Of a stretch of 64,000 nt of DNA, positions 34,412 to 45,696 are shown piece after piece; the first letter of the stretch is position 1; each line of letters begins with the position of its first letter. Below the pieces are notes generated by a model that made no database searches, had not been told where the DNA came from, and saw only the letters and a list, made by a program, of their open reading frames with translations. Position numbers and translations under genes: made by a program. This DNA comes from Microbacterium dauci (lineage in GTDB: Bacteria; Actinomycetota; Actinomycetes; Actinomycetales; Microbacteriaceae), in contig NZ_JASJND010000003.1 in NCBI RefSeq assembly GCF_030065535.1, positions 1 through 64,000 of the forward strand, read 5' to 3'.

Positions 34412-34503
34412 GTCATCCGCCGGAACGACGCGTACGCGCTCGTACTAGGCTGAGCGACGAATCCGACCCCCATGCGGCATCCGCCGCCGACGAGGTGTAC
34501 CCC

Positions 34504-35760
34504 GTGACTTCCGCCACTCCTGAATCCGCCGCCGAGACCGAGCCCTGGGGCCGTGTCGACGACGACGGCACCGTCTCCGTCCGTGAGGGCGAGCAGTGGC
34601 GCGTCGTCGGGCAGTACCCCGACGGCACCTCCGAAGAGGCGCTGGCCTACTTCGAGCGCAAGTACGCCGATCTGGCCTCCGAAGTGTCGCTCCTCGAAGT
34701 CCGCCGCCGTCGCGGTGGCGCGTCCGCATCAGATCTGCGCGGCGCCGCCAAGGCCGTCCGCGAGAAGCTGACGGATGCCGCAGCGGTCGGCGACCTCGCT
34801 GCGCTCGACGCACGCCTGAACGCGCTCGAGTCGAGCCTCAGCGAAGCGAGCGCCGAAGAGGCGCAGGCGCAGCGCGAAGCCGTCGACGCCGCTGTCGCCG
34901 AGCGTGAGGGGATCGTCGCGCAGATCGAGGCGATCGCCGCGAAGGACCCCCGCTCGATCCAGTGGAAGCAGACGTCCGCCGAGGTGAGCGACCTCTTCGC
35001 CCGCTGGCAGGCCCACCAGTCCACCGGCCCGCGCCTGCCCAAGGCAGTCGGCCAGCAGCTCTGGAAGCGATTCCGCGACGCCCGTGCGATCGTCGACAAG
35101 CACCGCCGCGAGTTCTACGCGGGGCTCGACGAGCAGCACAAGTCGGCCCGCGACGCGAAGACGCGGCTCATCGAACGTGCCGAGGCCCTTTCGACGCAGG
35201 GCGAGGACGGCATCGGCGCGTACCGCAGCCTGCTCGATCAGTGGAAGACCGCCGGCCGCGCCGGCAAGAAGGTCGACGACGCCCTGTGGGCGCGCTTCAA
35301 GGCCGCCGGTGACGTGCTTTACGGCGCGCGTGTCGAACGCGAGGCCGCCGACACCGAGGCTTCGAAGGAGAAGATCGAGGCCAAGCGCGCGATCCTCGAC
35401 GAGGCCGCCGCGGTCGCGAAGGAATCCGACAATGCGAAGGCGCGCACGCTCCTCACCGGACTCCAGCGCAAGTGGGACGAGATCGGTCGGATCTTCCCCC
35501 GCGAGGCCGAGCGCGGTCTCGACGACCAGCTCCGCAAGATCGAAACCGCGCTGAAGCAGCGCGAGGACGAGGCGTGGAAGCGCGACAACCCCGAGACCAA
35601 GGCTCGCCAGAACGACATGACGAGCCAGCTCCAGGACGCGATCACCAAGCTCGAGGCCGAGCTCGCTGCCGCAGAAGCCACGAAGAACAAGGCCGCTATC
35701 GCCAAGGCGAAGGACGCGCTCGAAGCCCGCAAGGGCTGGCTGCGCGCCCTCGGCGGCTGA
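34504..35760 (+). CDS. DUF349 domain protein
   Basis: 418 residues, mostly coiled-coil. Several DUF349 repeats are visible, each around a W-K/L-F-x(n)-R pattern: SAEVSDLFARWQ, LLDQWKTAGRAGKKVDDALWARFKAA and LLTGLQRKWDEIGRIFP. GTG start with GAGGTG upstream. Proteins of this family are widespread in actinobacteria, but the role is not established. Confidence 0.85.
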   Translation: MTSATPESAAETEPWGRVDDDGTVSVREGEQWRVVGQYPDGTSEEALAYFERKYADLASEVSLLEVRRRRGGASASDLRGAAKAVREKLTDAAAVGDLAALDARLNALESSLSEASAEEAQAQREAVDAAVAEREGIVAQIEAIAAKDPRSIQWKQTSAEVSDLFARWQAHQSTGPRLPKAVGQQLWKRFRDARAIVDKHRREFYAGLDEQHKSARDAKTRLIERAEALSTQGEDGIGAYRSLLDQWKTAGRAGKKVDDALWARFKAAGDVLYGARVEREAADTEASKEKIEAKRAILDEAAAVAKESDNAKARTLLTGLQRKWDEIGRIFPREAERGLDDQLRKIETALKQREDEAWKRDNPETKARQNDMTSQLQDAITKLEAELAAAEATKNKAAIAKAKDALEARKGWLRALGG

Positions 35761-35822
35761 CCGTTCTCCACAGCTGACGGACGTCGCTCCCGCGCCGCCG
35801 TCGGTCGCGGGAGGATGCCACC

Positions 35823-36368
35823 ATGTGGCCCTTCCTCTATTTCGCCGGCGACCGACTGTCCGGCGCAGAGCTCACGGCGGCGCGACTCGACGGGGACCTG
35901 ATCGAGGTCGGCGAGGCGTACATGCCGGCCGATGCCGTCGAGACACGCGACTTGCGCGCCGGGTCACTGCGCCGAGTGGTCGGCGACACGCGTGCAGCCA
36001 CCCACGCGAGCGCGGCGTGGGTGCACGGCGCACTCGCCGAACCGCCGCTCGTCCACTCCGTGCAACGCGCGTCCGACCGCCGGGCACGGCTGCCCATCGA
36101 CGTCCGCGTCCACGTGCGAGACCTCGTCGTCCCGCCGGGCGACCTCGAGTCGATCGCCGGCGTTCAGGTCACCACGCCGGTACGGACGGTCGTCGACGTC
36201 GCGCGGAGCGGCGACGGGGCGACCCTCGATGCGCTGCTGACGTGGCGACCGGACCTGTTGGATGCCGCGCTCGGTTGGCTCGCGGCATCCGGTCCCGTCC
36301 ACCACAAGCGGGCGGCGCTCAGTGCGCTCCGCGCGCGTCAGGACGTGGTGACTCGGTACACGTCGTAG
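35823..36368 (+). CDS. AbiEi-like antitoxin/regulator protein
   Basis: 181 residues. The segment [28 protein letters not shown] is the pattern seen in the AbiEi antitoxin C-terminal domain; no DUF559 nuclease tail and no AbiEii toxin gene follow. GGGAGG lies 8 bases before the ATG. The 3' end overlaps the converging rel gene by 31 bases. Function is inferred only from this weak resemblance. Confidence 0.55.
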   Translation: MWPFLYFAGDRLSGAELTAARLDGDLIEVGEAYMPADAVETRDLRAGSLRRVVGDTRAATHASAAWVHGALAEPPLVHSVQRASDRRARLPIDVRVHVRDLVVPPGDLESIAGVQVTTPVRTVVDVARSGDGATLDALLTWRPDLLDAALGWLAASGPVHHKRAALSALRARQDVVTRYTS

Positions 36369-38605
36369 ACGGCGTCGATGCGGCGCACTGCGTTGAGGAC
36401 GCGGTCGAGGTGGACGGTGTCGCCCATCTCGAACACGTAGCGGCTGATCGCGAGCCGATCGCTCGTGGTCTGCACCGACGCCGACAGGATGTTGACGTGG
36501 TGCTCGCTGAGCACGCGCGTGATGTCACTGAGCAGCCCCGACCGGTCGAGCGCTTCGACCTGGATGTGGACGAGGAACACGCTCTTCGAGGTGGGCGCCC
36601 ACGACACGTCGATCATCCGGTCGGGCTGGTCCTCGAGCGCAACCACGTTCGTGCAGTCCGCACGGTGCACGGACACGCCGCTCCCCCGCGTCACGAAGCC
36701 GACGATCTCGTCTCCCGGCACCGGTGTGCAGCACTTGGCGAGCTTGACGAGGATGTCGGGCGCGCCGCGGACGAGTACGCCGGAGTCGCCGCCGCGCGGC
36801 GCCTTCGAGCGCCCCAGCGCGGGGAGCTCGATCGGGCCGGTCGTTGCCGTTTCCTCCTCGGCGCGCACGAGCGCCGTGACCTTCTCGATCACGGACTGCG
36901 TGGAGACGTGCCCCTCGCCGACCGCAGCGTACAACGCAGTGACGTCCTCGTAGCGAAGCTGATGCGCGACTGCCGTGAAGGAGTCCTGGCTCATCAGTCG
37001 CTGCAGCGGAAGGTTCTGGCGGCGCATCGCACGCGCAATCGCGTCCTTGCCCTGCTCGACAGCTTCCTCGCGGCGCTCCTTCGTGAACCACCCGCGGATC
37101 TTGTTCCGCGCGCGGGTGCTGCGCACGAACGCGAGCCAGTCCTGGCTCGGGCCGGCATCGGGGTTCTTCGAGGTGAAGACCTCGACGACGTCACCCGAGT
37201 TCAGCGTGGTCTCAAGCGGGACGAGGCGGCCGTTGACCTTCGCGCCCATCGTGCGGTGCCCGACCTCGGTGTGGACTGCGTATGCGAAGTCGACGGGCGT
37301 CGCACCGGACGGCAGCCCGATGACGCGCCCCTTCGGCGTGAAGACGTAGACCTCTTTGGCGCCGATCTCGAAGCGCAAAGAGTCGAGGAACTCGCCCGGG
37401 TCGGCGGTCTCGGCCTGCCAGTCGGAGATGTGCGCGAGCCACGCCATGTCCTGGTCGACGGCGCGCGGGTCGCTCTTGCCGCCGGCCATCTGCTCTTTGT
37501 ACTTCCAATGCGCCGCCACACCGTACTCGGCATGCTGGTGCATCTCATGCGTGCGGATCTGGATCTCGACGGTGCGCCCGCCAGGTCCGATCACCGTCGT
37601 GTGCAACGACTGGTAGAGGTTGAACTTCGGCGTCGCGATGTAGTCCTTGAACCGTCCGGGAAGCGGCGTCCATCGCGCATGGATCGCACCGAGCACGGCG
37701 TAACAGTCGCGCACCGTGCCGACGAGGATACGAATGCCGATGAGGTCGTAGATGTCGTCGAACTCGCGACCTCGGACGACCATCTTCTGGTAGACGGAAT
37801 AGAGCTGCTTGGGACGACCCATGACGCGGCCACGGATGCGGAGCTCACGAAGGTCGGCATCCACCGAGTCGATGACGGTGTGGACGTATTCCTCGCGTTG
37901 CGGCGTCCGCTGCCGGACGAGCGATTCGATCTCGGCGTAGAGCTTCGGGTGGAGGACGGCGAACGAGAGGTCCTCAAGTTCGCTCTTCACGGCCTGGATG
38001 CCGAGGCGGTTCGCCAGCGGTGCATAGATCTCGAGCGTCTCGCGGGCCTTCTTCTCCGCCTTGTGCGGCGGGACGAAGCCCCACGTCCGCGCGTTGTGGA
38101 GTCGGTCGGCGAGTTTGATGAGGAGCACACGGATGTCCTTCGACATCGCGACGATCATCTTGCGGACGGTCTCCGCCTGCGCGGCATCGCCGTACTTGAC
38201 CTTGTCGAGCTTGGTGACGCCGTCGACCAGCATCGCGACCTCGTCACCGAAGTCGGCCGTCAGCTGGTCGATCTCGTAGTCGGTGTCCTCGACGGTGTCG
38301 TGCAGGAGCGCAGCGGCGATCGCGCGCGGGCCGAGACCGAGCTCGGCGAGGATCTGCGCCACCGCGAGCGGGTGCGTGATGTACGGCTCGCCGCTCTGGC
38401 GCTTCTGCGACGCGTGCGCCTTGGCGGCGACACGGTACGCCCGCTCGATGACGGTGATGTCGCCCTTCGGGTGGTGCGTGCGCACCGTCCGCATGAGCTC
38501 CTCGAGCGCGTCCCGGGAAGGGGCACGGGAAAAGATACGCGGAACGAGTCGGCGCAGCGACTGCCCGCCCGAGGCGGAGCCGGTCGGGGTGACCGCTTCA
38601 GCCAT
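36338..38605 (-). CDS. rel: Bifunctional (p)ppGpp synthase/hydrolase
   Basis: 755 residues, complete. HD hydrolase ([35 protein letters not shown]), synthetase (YKEQMAGGK and [18 protein letters not shown]), TGS ([30 protein letters not shown]), a zinc-finger-like region and ACT. It makes and degrades (p)ppGpp, the stringent-response alarmone. ATG 38605 gives MAEAVTPTG, the family-like start; a longer frame starts at 38668. It follows secF directly; the apt gene often between them is missing here. Confidence 0.97.
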   Translation of the reverse strand: MAEAVTPTGSASGGQSLRRLVPRIFSRAPSRDALEELMRTVRTHHPKGDITVIERAYRVAAKAHASQKRQSGEPYITHPLAVAQILAELGLGPRAIAAALLHDTVEDTDYEIDQLTADFGDEVAMLVDGVTKLDKVKYGDAAQAETVRKMIVAMSKDIRVLLIKLADRLHNARTWGFVPPHKAEKKARETLEIYAPLANRLGIQAVKSELEDLSFAVLHPKLYAEIESLVRQRTPQREEYVHTVIDSVDADLRELRIRGRVMGRPKQLYSVYQKMVVRGREFDDIYDLIGIRILVGTVRDCYAVLGAIHARWTPLPGRFKDYIATPKFNLYQSLHTTVIGPGGRTVEIQIRTHEMHQHAEYGVAAHWKYKEQMAGGKSDPRAVDQDMAWLAHISDWQAETADPGEFLDSLRFEIGAKEVYVFTPKGRVIGLPSGATPVDFAYAVHTEVGHRTMGAKVNGRLVPLETTLNSGDVVEVFTSKNPDAGPSQDWLAFVRSTRARNKIRGWFTKERREEAVEQGKDAIARAMRRQNLPLQRLMSQDSFTAVAHQLRYEDVTALYAAVGEGHVSTQSVIEKVTALVRAEEETATTGPIELPALGRSKAPRGGDSGVLVRGAPDILVKLAKCCTPVPGDEIVGFVTRGSGVSVHRADCTNVVALEDQPDRMIDVSWAPTSKSVFLVHIQVEALDRSGLLSDITRVLSEHHVNILSASVQTTSDRLAISRYVFEMGDTVHLDRVLNAVRRIDAVYDVYRVTTS

Positions 38606-38673
38606 CTGGTCACCTCCCGTCGAAGCACGCGCGCGTGTGGATTTGGACAATCCTACGCCCGCCCGCATCGTGC

Positions 38674-39663
38674 TCAGGCCGACAGGGCAGCGGCCGAACG
38701 GGCCTCGAGCACACGCGCGTCGCGCGCCTTCAGCGACCCCTCGTTCTCGCGCAGGAGCGAGTACAGCGGGGCTGCGACGAAGAGCGTCGAGTATGCCGCG
38801 ACGATCGTGCCGACGAAGATCGACAGCGAGATGTCGGTCAACGTCTGTGCACCGAGCCAGAGCGCACCGATGAACAGGATCGCTCCGGTCGGGAGGATCG
38901 CGACGACGGTCGTGTTGATCGAGCGGATCAGCGTCTGGTTCACCGCGAGGTTCACCGATTCGCCGAAGGTGCGCCCCGACTTCTCGCCGTCCTCGTAGGT
39001 GTTCTCACGGATCTTGTCGAAGACGACCGTGGTGTCGTACAGCGAGTACGAGAGGATCGTGAGGAAGCCGATCACCGCCGCGGGTGAGATCTCGAAGCCG
39101 AACAGCGCATAGACGCCGACCGTGACGATGAGCACGTCGACGAGGCCGATCATCGCCGCGACCGACATCTTCCAGGTACGGAAGTACAGCGCGAGGATGA
39201 CGAATGTCAGCGCGAGGAAGATCGCGAGACCCCAGAGCGACTGACGCGTGACGCTGTCGCCCCAGCTCGGGCCGATGAACGACGAGCTGACGCTGTCGCC
39301 GTCGACCTCGAACGCGGATGCCAGTGCCGCAGTGACCTCACGGGTCTCGGCATCCGTCATCTGATCGGTCTGAATGCGGAGCGCGTCTTCGCCGATGGTG
39401 GCGACCTTGGTCGTCGCGCCCGGAACGACCGACTCGATCGTCTCGCTCGCGATGAGCTGGTCGGGCGACGCGACGTCGTTGACGGTGAACTGCGAGCCGC
39501 CGGTGAACTCGATCGAGAACTGGATGGGGCGGAACAACGGCACGAGGGCCGAGCCGATCACCAGGATCGCCGCGATCAGGAACCACAACTTGCGCCGTCC
39601 CACGAAGGGGAACGACACCTTGCCGGTGTAGAGGTCGTTACCGAACTCGTTCATGGAGCGCAT
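38674..39663 (-). CDS. secF: Protein translocase subunit SecF
   Basis: 329 residues. With SecD it uses the proton gradient to help SecYEG release exported proteins. Six membrane segments are visible, plus the first periplasmic loop ([17 protein letters not shown]...), and the conserved [40 protein letters not shown]. Start codon overlaps the secD stop (TGATG), with GGGGAGGGG before it; an internal ATG at 39654 is possible. Confidence 0.95.
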   Translation of the reverse strand: MRSMNEFGNDLYTGKVSFPFVGRRKLWFLIAAILVIGSALVPLFRPIQFSIEFTGGSQFTVNDVASPDQLIASETIESVVPGATTKVATIGEDALRIQTDQMTDAETREVTAALASAFEVDGDSVSSSFIGPSWGDSVTRQSLWGLAIFLALTFVILALYFRTWKMSVAAMIGLVDVLIVTVGVYALFGFEISPAAVIGFLTILSYSLYDTTVVFDKIRENTYEDGEKSGRTFGESVNLAVNQTLIRSINTTVVAILPTGAILFIGALWLGAQTLTDISLSIFVGTIVAAYSTLFVAAPLYSLLRENEGSLKARDARVLEARSAAALSA

Positions 39664-41375
39664 CAGGCGTTCCCCTCCCCCGACGTGTCGGTATCGGATC
39701 GCTCGGCGAGCTTGCGCTCCGCGATCGTCTGGCGGCGCTCCGCCTCACCACGCGATCGCGACGAGCGCTTGGCGGCGGCGGTCTTGCCGACGGCCGGCGC
39801 CGGTGCACGGAACTGCGCACGACCGCGGTACACCGCACCGAGCGCGTTCGGGTCGAGCCCCGAGAGCGGGTGCCCGCCACCGAAGAAGCGCGTCCGCGCC
39901 AGCAGTTGCAGCACGGGGTGCGTGAAGGCGATGAAGATGAGGATGTCGATCAGGGTCGTGAGGCCGAGCGTGAACGCGAAGCCCTTCACCGTGGCATCCG
40001 CGAGGATGTAGAGCACGACGGCGGCGAGGATGTTGATCGACTTCGAGATGTAGATCGTGCGCTTCGCGCGCGCCCAGCCATCTTCGACGGCGCTGGTGAT
40101 CGACTTGCCGTCGCGCAGCTCATCTCGGATGCGTTCGAAGTAGACGATGAACGAGTCCGCCGTGAAGCCGATCGTGACGATGAGGCCCGCGACGCCGGCG
40201 AGCGACAGGCGGAAGCCCATACGCCAGGCGAGAATGCAGAGCGTGATGTAGGTGAGGACCGCCATGACCGCGAGCGAGGCGATGATCACGAAGCCGAGGG
40301 CGCGATACACGCTGAGCGAGTAGATCGCGACGAGCGCGAGGCCGATGAGGCCGGCGACGAGACCGATCAGCAGCTGCTGCGAGCCGAGCGTTGCCGAGAT
40401 CGAGTTGCTGCTCTGGACCTCGAAGCTGAGCGGCAGGGCGCCGTACTTCAGCTGGTCGGCGAGGACCTTGGACGTGTCCTGATCGAAGTTGCCGGTGATC
40501 TGCGGCTTGCCGTCGACGATCACCGCGTTCATCGAGGGCGCGGAGATCACGACACCGTCGAGCACGAACGCGAACTGGTTCTGCGGCGACTGCAGGTTGA
40601 AGAGGCGCTGGCTGATCTCCCCGAAGACCTCGGTGCCCTCACCGTCGAAGACGATGTTGACGGCCCACTGGCCGTTCGTCTGGTTGATGCCGTTGGTCGC
40701 GTCGTTGATCGCGGAACCGTCGAGCTCGACAGGGCCCAGGATGTACTTCGCCGAGTTGTCGGGGTCGCACGTGATGAGCGGCTGGTCGGCGGGCTCTTCG
40801 GCCGGCTGGTTCGCCTCGTCCGCGCAGTCGTAGCTCAGGAACTCCGCATACAGAGCGTCGGTCACCCAGGCGAGGTCGCTGCCGCCGGTGGGAGCCGGAG
40901 TGGGCGTCGCGTTCAGCGTGGGGTCGGGCGTCGGGTAGGGCGTCTCCTCGCCGTCCTCGCCCACGTATGAGGTTGCCGGCGCACCGGTGAAGAGCACCGC
41001 ACGCAGCTGCATCTGCGCGGAGCGTTCGATGCGGTCGCGGGTCTCCTCGTCGGCCTGACCGGGCAACTGCACGACGATCTGGTTGCCGGCCTGCGTCGTG
41101 ATGTCGGTCTCGCCGATACCCGAGGCATCGACGCGTTGACGGATGATCGAGACCGCCTGCTCCATCTGCTCGGGCGTGGGCTGAGCGCCCTCCTCGCCCT
41201 GGGCTTCGAGGATGATCTGCGTCCCACCCTGCAGGTCGAGGGCAAGCTCGGGGAGCCACGAGCTCTTGCCGAAGAGGTAGACGCCTGCGGCGTTGATCCC
41301 GAACAGCACCGCGGTGAGCGCGACCAGTCCGATGAGGGCGCGCCATGCGCGGCGAACAGGGGTGGAAGTGGCCAC
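39663..41375 (-). CDS. secD: Protein translocase subunit SecD
   Basis: 570 residues. First membrane segment LIGLVALTAVLFGINAAGVYLFG, then LALDLQGGTQIILEAQGEEG (P1 head start) and the large periplasmic domain with a TP-rich insert (PTPDPTLNATPTPAPTGG). The later five membrane helices contain VAGLIVTIGFTADSFIVYFERIRDELRDG. The cytosolic tail is basic and rich in Arg/Ala. Co-transcribed with yajC and secF. Confidence 0.97.
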   Translation of the reverse strand: MATSTPVRRAWRALIGLVALTAVLFGINAAGVYLFGKSSWLPELALDLQGGTQIILEAQGEEGAQPTPEQMEQAVSIIRQRVDASGIGETDITTQAGNQIVVQLPGQADEETRDRIERSAQMQLRAVLFTGAPATSYVGEDGEETPYPTPDPTLNATPTPAPTGGSDLAWVTDALYAEFLSYDCADEANQPAEEPADQPLITCDPDNSAKYILGPVELDGSAINDATNGINQTNGQWAVNIVFDGEGTEVFGEISQRLFNLQSPQNQFAFVLDGVVISAPSMNAVIVDGKPQITGNFDQDTSKVLADQLKYGALPLSFEVQSSNSISATLGSQQLLIGLVAGLIGLALVAIYSLSVYRALGFVIIASLAVMAVLTYITLCILAWRMGFRLSLAGVAGLIVTIGFTADSFIVYFERIRDELRDGKSITSAVEDGWARAKRTIYISKSINILAAVVLYILADATVKGFAFTLGLTTLIDILIFIAFTHPVLQLLARTRFFGGGHPLSGLDPNALGAVYRGRAQFRAPAPAVGKTAAAKRSSRSRGEAERRQTIAERKLAERSDTDTSGEGNA

Positions 41376-41417
41376 GGAGAAGCGCTTTCGTCGTGAAGCC
41401 GCCGAAGCGGCGAAGGG

Positions 41418-41888
41418 TCAGGCCTTGGGCTTGTCGTCCGCGTCGGGCTGCTCGGACGCGGCAGGCGCCTCCGTGGCATCGACGGCGGTCGACTCGGCCG
41501 GCGCATCGGTCTCGGTGCGCGACTCGATGACGTCGTCGCCGGGGACGACCTCGTCCTCGACCTCAGCCTCGGGCTCGACTGCGCGGAGGATCGCCTGGCT
41601 GTGCACCTCGATGACCGTGCCGGGGGCGAGCTCCACGCGCGCCGACTTCGAAAGGTCCTCGGCGTCGTACTCGACGATGGTGCCGTAGAGCCCGCCCTGG
41701 AGCAGGACCTTGACGCCGGGGAGCATCTGGAGGGCCTTCTTCTCCTGCTCCTCCTTCATCTTCTTGGTCCGGCGACGCGAGCTCCAGAACATGAAGACGA
41801 GCAGTGCCGCCAGCAGGATCAGAAGGCCGTAGTCGGCGAAGAAGTTGCCGCCGGTCGCCTGCTCAGTGGTCTGCGCGAGGAAGTTCAT
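41418..41888 (-). CDS. yajC: Preprotein translocase subunit YajC
   Basis: 156 residues. One membrane helix (ADYGLLILLAALLVFMFWSSRR), then the conserved KALQMLPGVKVLLQGGLYGTIVEY and a long acidic tail of low complexity. Partner of SecDF. Starts 78 bases after ruvB, with a TATAAT box overlapping the ruvB stop codon, so it may have its own promoter. Confidence 0.93.
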   Translation of the reverse strand: MNFLAQTTEQATGGNFFADYGLLILLAALLVFMFWSSRRRTKKMKEEQEKKALQMLPGVKVLLQGGLYGTIVEYDAEDLSKSARVELAPGTVIEVHSQAILRAVEPEAEVEDEVVPGDDVIESRTETDAPAESTAVDATEAPAASEQPDADDKPKA

Positions 41889-41964
41889 GGACCAGAGTCC
41901 GCCTTTCGGGAGAGCATGTCGCAGCGACGCGACGAAGAGGAGGGGTGGCCGATGGCCCTCAGCG

Positions 41965-41970
41965 ATTATA
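41965..41970 (-). promoter_or_regulatory. Candidate -10 box for yajC-secDF
   Basis: TATAAT on the minus strand, overlapping the ruvB TAA. It lies 77 bases before the yajC start. No good -35 is seen, so this is tentative. Confidence 0.4.
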
Positions 41971-42991
41971 GGTCATCGAGTGCGAGCGCCCCGTCGTGGC
42001 GGGGCACACCCAGGTGAGCATACGCGGCCCGGGTGGCGACTCGGCCGCGCGGCGTGCGTTCGGTGAATCCGATGCGCACCAGATAGGGCTCCACGACCGA
42101 TTCAATCGTGTCCGCTTCCTCTCCGACCGCGACCGCGAGGGTGTTGAGGCCGACGGGCCCGCCGCGGAACCGGCGCACGAGCGCGTCCAAGACGGCGCGG
42201 TCGAGTCGGTCGAGGCCGAGGTCGTCGACGTCGTACAACTCGAGCGCGGCGGCGACATCGCCGATCGTGGCCGCGGACGACGACCCGCCGTGGACGACGA
42301 CGTAGTCGCGGACGCGACGCAACAACCGGTTCGCGATCCGAGGCGTCCCCCGCGAACGGCGCGCGATCTCGGCACGGGAGACCGGCGGCAGGTCGACGTC
42401 GAGCATCGACGCGGACCGGGCGATCACCTGCTCGAGTTCGTTCGGCTCGTAGTACTCGAGGTGGGCGGTGAACCCGAACCGGTCGCGGAGCGGGTTCGGG
42501 AGCATGCCCGAGCGGGTCGTGGCGCCGACGAGCGTGAACGGCGCGAGGTCGAGCGGGATGCTGGTCGCGCCGGCGCCCTTCCCGACCATGATGTCGATCC
42601 GGAAGTCCTCCATCGCGAGGTACAGCATCTCCTCGGCGGACCGTGCCATCCGGTGGATCTCATCGATGAACAAGACCTCACCCGGCACGAGGCTGGACAG
42701 CAGCGCCGCCAGGTCGCCGGCGTGCTGGATCGCGGGGCCGCTCGACAACCTGAGCGGCTTCTCGCTCTCGTGCGCGACGATCATCGCGAGCGTGGTCTTG
42801 CCGAGTCCCGGCGGGCCCGACAACAGGATGTGATCGGCCGGTCGCTGTTGGATGCGCGCGGCATCCAAGAGCAGTTGCAGTTGTCCGCGGACCTTGGTCT
42901 GACCGACGAACTCCGCGAGCGAGCCGGGTCGCAGCGCACCCTCGACTGCGAGTTCGGTCTCGTCCTGCGCGTCGCCACGGACCTCAGACAC
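41966..42991 (-). CDS. ruvB: Holliday junction branch migration ATPase RuvB
   Basis: 341 residues. Walker [20 protein letters not shown], Walker [12 protein letters not shown], sensor 1 'LVGATTRSG' and the winged-helix C-terminal domain ([13 protein letters not shown]). With RuvA it drives branch migration. Overlaps ruvA by 8 bases. Confidence 0.98.
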   Translation of the reverse strand: MSEVRGDAQDETELAVEGALRPGSLAEFVGQTKVRGQLQLLLDAARIQQRPADHILLSGPPGLGKTTLAMIVAHESEKPLRLSSGPAIQHAGDLAALLSSLVPGEVLFIDEIHRMARSAEEMLYLAMEDFRIDIMVGKGAGATSIPLDLAPFTLVGATTRSGMLPNPLRDRFGFTAHLEYYEPNELEQVIARSASMLDVDLPPVSRAEIARRSRGTPRIANRLLRRVRDYVVVHGGSSSAATIGDVAAALELYDVDDLGLDRLDRAVLDALVRRFRGGPVGLNTLAVAVGEEADTIESVVEPYLVRIGFTERTPRGRVATRAAYAHLGVPRHDGALALDDL

Positions 42992-43598
42992 GTGACTGCT
43001 CCTTGCGGGCGGGGCCGAGATACGCGAGAGCGAGCTTCAGCAACGCCGGCACCGTCGCCGCAGATGGCGCATCCGAAAGGACGGCGTCCGTCGCTTCGGC
43101 CGCGACACGCTCGCTCCACCCGAGTGCGACGAGCGCCGCGACGACCTGCGCGGCCAGTCCCGCGCCGACCTGGCCGGTCGCGGCATCCACTCGGGTCGGC
43201 ATGGTCAGCTTGCCCGCCAACTGCACGACGATGAGCTTCGCCGTCTTCGGCCCGATGCCCGACACTCGGCGGAACGGCGCGTCGTCTTCGTCCGCGACGG
43301 CGGATGCCACCTGGTCGACCGTGAGCGACGAGAGCACGCCGAGCGCGGACTTGGGGCCGACGCCCGAGACGCTCAGGAGATGACCGAAGAGATCGAGCGT
43401 GGAGCGGTCCTCGAAGCCGAAGAGCGACATCGAGTCCTCGCGGACGATGAGCGAGGTATGCACGAACACCTCGTCGCCGAGGTGGATGGTCCGGGCGTGC
43501 TGCGCGGTCACCGCGACGGCGTAGCCGACGCCGTGCACGTCGAGGACGATGGCATCCGGCTCGAGATGCAGCACACGGCCACGCAGTGAGGAGATCAT
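42984..43598 (-). CDS. ruvA: Holliday junction-binding protein RuvA
   Basis: 204 residues. OB domain [26 protein letters not shown], two helix-hairpin-helix motifs ([17 protein letters not shown] and [19 protein letters not shown]) and the C-terminal domain III that touches RuvB. Confidence 0.97.
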   Translation of the reverse strand: MISSLRGRVLHLEPDAIVLDVHGVGYAVAVTAQHARTIHLGDEVFVHTSLIVREDSMSLFGFEDRSTLDLFGHLLSVSGVGPKSALGVLSSLTVDQVASAVADEDDAPFRRVSGIGPKTAKLIVVQLAGKLTMPTRVDAATGQVGAGLAAQVVAALVALGWSERVAAEATDAVLSDAPSAATVPALLKLALAYLGPARKEQSRV

Positions 43599-43656
43599 GT
43601 TCCGACCCTATGCGACGATTCGGACGTATGTTCGAGCGACACGCTCGCCGCGCTGC

Positions 43657-44220
43657 TCAACGGCGAGCGACGCGCTCCGCGTTCGCCCAGGCCTGCTGCG
43701 CGGGGGTCAGCGTCTCGCTCGAGCCGCCGGGCGCGACACCGCGACGCCACGCGTGACAGAGTGCGAGTGCGAGCGCGTCGGCGGCATCCGCCGGCTGCGG
43801 CAGGGCGTCGAGACGGAGCACGCGCGCGACCATCGTCTGCACCTGCAGCTTGTCGGCGCTGCCGTACCCGGTGATCGCCGCCTTCACTTCGGACGGTGTG
43901 TGGGTGGCGGCCGGCAAGCCGTGCTCCCCCGCGAGCATCAGCGCGATGCCGCTCGCCTGCGCCGTGCCCATGACCGTGCTGCGGTTGTGCTGAGCGAAGA
44001 CCCGCTCCACGGCGACGACGTCCGGAGCGTGGTCGCGCAACACCGAACGGATGCCGCCCGCGATGGCCGCGAGCCGCTCCTCGATCGGCATCGACGGATC
44101 GCTGCGCACGACGCCGACGTGCACCAGCGAGGCACTCCGGTCGCGTCGCACGTCGACCACGCCGACACCACAACGGGTGAGGCCGGGGTCGATGCCGAGA
44201 ACGCGAAGAGCGGATGCCAC
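43657..44220 (-). CDS. ruvC: Holliday junction resolvase RuvC
   Basis: 187 residues. Catalytic acids in VLGIDPGLTRCGVGVVD, VVAVERVFAQHN and 'DAADALALALCHAW', with VMGTAQASGIALML between them. Lies between yebC and ruvA in the usual yebC-ruvC-ruvA-ruvB order. Confidence 0.97.
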   Translation of the reverse strand: MASALRVLGIDPGLTRCGVGVVDVRRDRSASLVHVGVVRSDPSMPIEERLAAIAGGIRSVLRDHAPDVVAVERVFAQHNRSTVMGTAQASGIALMLAGEHGLPAATHTPSEVKAAITGYGSADKLQVQTMVARVLRLDALPQPADAADALALALCHAWRRGVAPGGSSETLTPAQQAWANAERVARR

Positions 44221-44274
44221 TCCCCCACGTTAGGCGTGGGGCCGTGGCATCCGCTCGAGGCGCGCTGGCGGCGG

Positions 44275-45039
44275 TTACTCTTCGCCGTCCTCGGCGAGCT
44301 CGGCCTGCACGTCGGCCGTGAGGTCGAAGTTTGCGAACACGTTCTGGACGTCGTCGCTGTCCTCGAGGGCGTCGATCAGGCGGAAGATCTTGCGCGCCGT
44401 CTCGGCGTCGATCTCGACCTTGAGGTTGGGCACGAACTCGACGTCGGCCGACTCGTACTCGATGCCCGCGTCGGTGAGCGCCGTGCGCACCTGGACGAGA
44501 TCGGATGCTTCGGTGACGATCTCGAAGCCCTCGGAGTGGGGCTCGATCTCCTCTGCGCCGGCCTCGAGCGCCGCCATCATGACGTCGTCCTCGGACGTGC
44601 CCTCGCTCGAGACGACGATGACGCCCTTGCGGGAGAAGTTGTACGCCACCGAGCCCGGGTCGGCGAGCGTGCCGCCGTTGCGCGAGAGCGCGGTGCGCAC
44701 CTCGGCGGCGGCGCGGTTCTTGTTGTCGGTCAGACACTCGACCATCAGGGCGACACCACTCGGGCCGTAGGCCTCGTACATGATCGAGGTGTACTCGACG
44801 GACTCGCCGCCGATGCCGGCGCCACGCTTCACCGCGCGGTCGATGTTGTCCTTCGGGACCGAGGTCTTCTTCGCCTTGAGGACGGCGTCGAAGAGCGTCG
44901 GGTTGCCCTGCAGGTCGGGGCCGCCGAGCTTCGCGGCGACCTCGATGTTCTTGATGAGCTTCGCCCACGACTTGGCACGGCGCGCGTCGATGACGGCCTT
45001 CTTGTGCTTCGTGGTGGCCCACTTGGAATGTCCGCTCAC
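44275..45039 (-). CDS. YebC/PmpR-type translation/transcription regulator
   Basis: 254 residues. [46 protein letters not shown] is the family signature, and the three-domain length is normal. Some members help ribosomes at polyproline stretches, others act as DNA-binding regulators; which applies here is unknown. A ribosome site GAGAGGAG and a candidate -10 (TAGACT at 45068-45073) lie upstream. Confidence 0.95.
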   Translation of the reverse strand: MSGHSKWATTKHKKAVIDARRAKSWAKLIKNIEVAAKLGGPDLQGNPTLFDAVLKAKKTSVPKDNIDRAVKRGAGIGGESVEYTSIMYEAYGPSGVALMVECLTDNKNRAAAEVRTALSRNGGTLADPGSVAYNFSRKGVIVVSSEGTSEDDVMMAALEAGAEEIEPHSEGFEIVTEASDLVQVRTALTDAGIEYESADVEFVPNLKVEIDAETARKIFRLIDALEDSDDVQNVFANFDLTADVQAELAEDGEE

Positions 45040-45067
45040 GGGACTCCTCTCGAAAAACGCGAGATCC

Positions 45068-45073
45068 AGTCTA
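45068..45073 (-). promoter_or_regulatory. Candidate -10 box for yebC
   Basis: TAGACT followed by GGA on the minus strand, 28 bases before the start codon. Same sequence as before rpoZ and pyrR. Confidence 0.4.
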
Positions 45074-45108
45074 GTCGCGCGCCGCCGTGCGCCCGAGGGC
45101 GGAGATGG

Positions 45109-45696
45109 TCAGGCTGCGCGGACGAGCTCGAGGAAGCGCCGGTGGAACCGGTGCTCGCCGCTCACCTCGGGGTGGAACGCGGTGGCGAGGAGGTTCCGCT
45201 GCTCGACCGCGACCGCACCTTCGGGCACGCGCGCGAGCACCTCGACCCCATCGCCGACCTCGACGACCAGCGGCGCGCGGATGAAGGCGGCCGGCACCGG
45301 CTCCGGGCCGAGCGCAGGGACGTCGAGGAAGGTCTCGAACGACTCGGTCTGCCCGCCGAACGCGTTGCGGCGGACCGTCACGTCGAGGCCGCCGAAGGTC
45401 TGCTGGCCGTCGATGCCGCCGAGGATCCGGTCCGCGAGGAGGATCATCCCGGCGCATGTGCCGTACACCGGCATCCCCTCGCTGATCGCGGCGCGGATCG
45501 GCTGCTGCATCCCGAACGACCGGGAGAGCTTGTCGATGACGCTCGACTCACCGCCCGGCAGGATGAGGCCGTCGACGGATGCCAGCTCCTCGGGGCGCCG
45601 CACGAGCACCACCTCGGCGCCGAGGTCCCCGAGCACGCGGGCGTGCTCGCGCACGTCGCCCTGCAGCGCGAGGACCCCGACCCGAGGTGCGTTCAC
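45109..45696 (-). CDS. pdxT: Pyridoxal 5'-phosphate synthase, glutaminase subunit
   Basis: 195 residues. [32 protein letters not shown], '[14 protein letters not shown]' (Cys nucleophile) and '[22 protein letters not shown]' (His-Glu) complete the amidotransferase site. Supplies ammonia to PdxS. Overlaps pdxS by ATGA. Confidence 0.97.
   Translation of the reverse strand: MNAPRVGVLALQGDVREHARVLGDLGAEVVLVRRPEELASVDGLILPGGESSVIDKLSRSFGMQQPIRAAISEGMPVYGTCAGMILLADRILGGIDGQQTFGGLDVTVRRNAFGGQTESFETFLDVPALGPEPVPAAFIRAPLVVEVGDGVEVLARVPEGAVAVEQRNLLATAFHPEVSGEHRFHRRFLELVRAA

Noticed and set aside
35825..38998. A 1057-codon plus-strand frame opposite rel
   Set aside because: Shadow of rel, which has all its domains on the minus strand.
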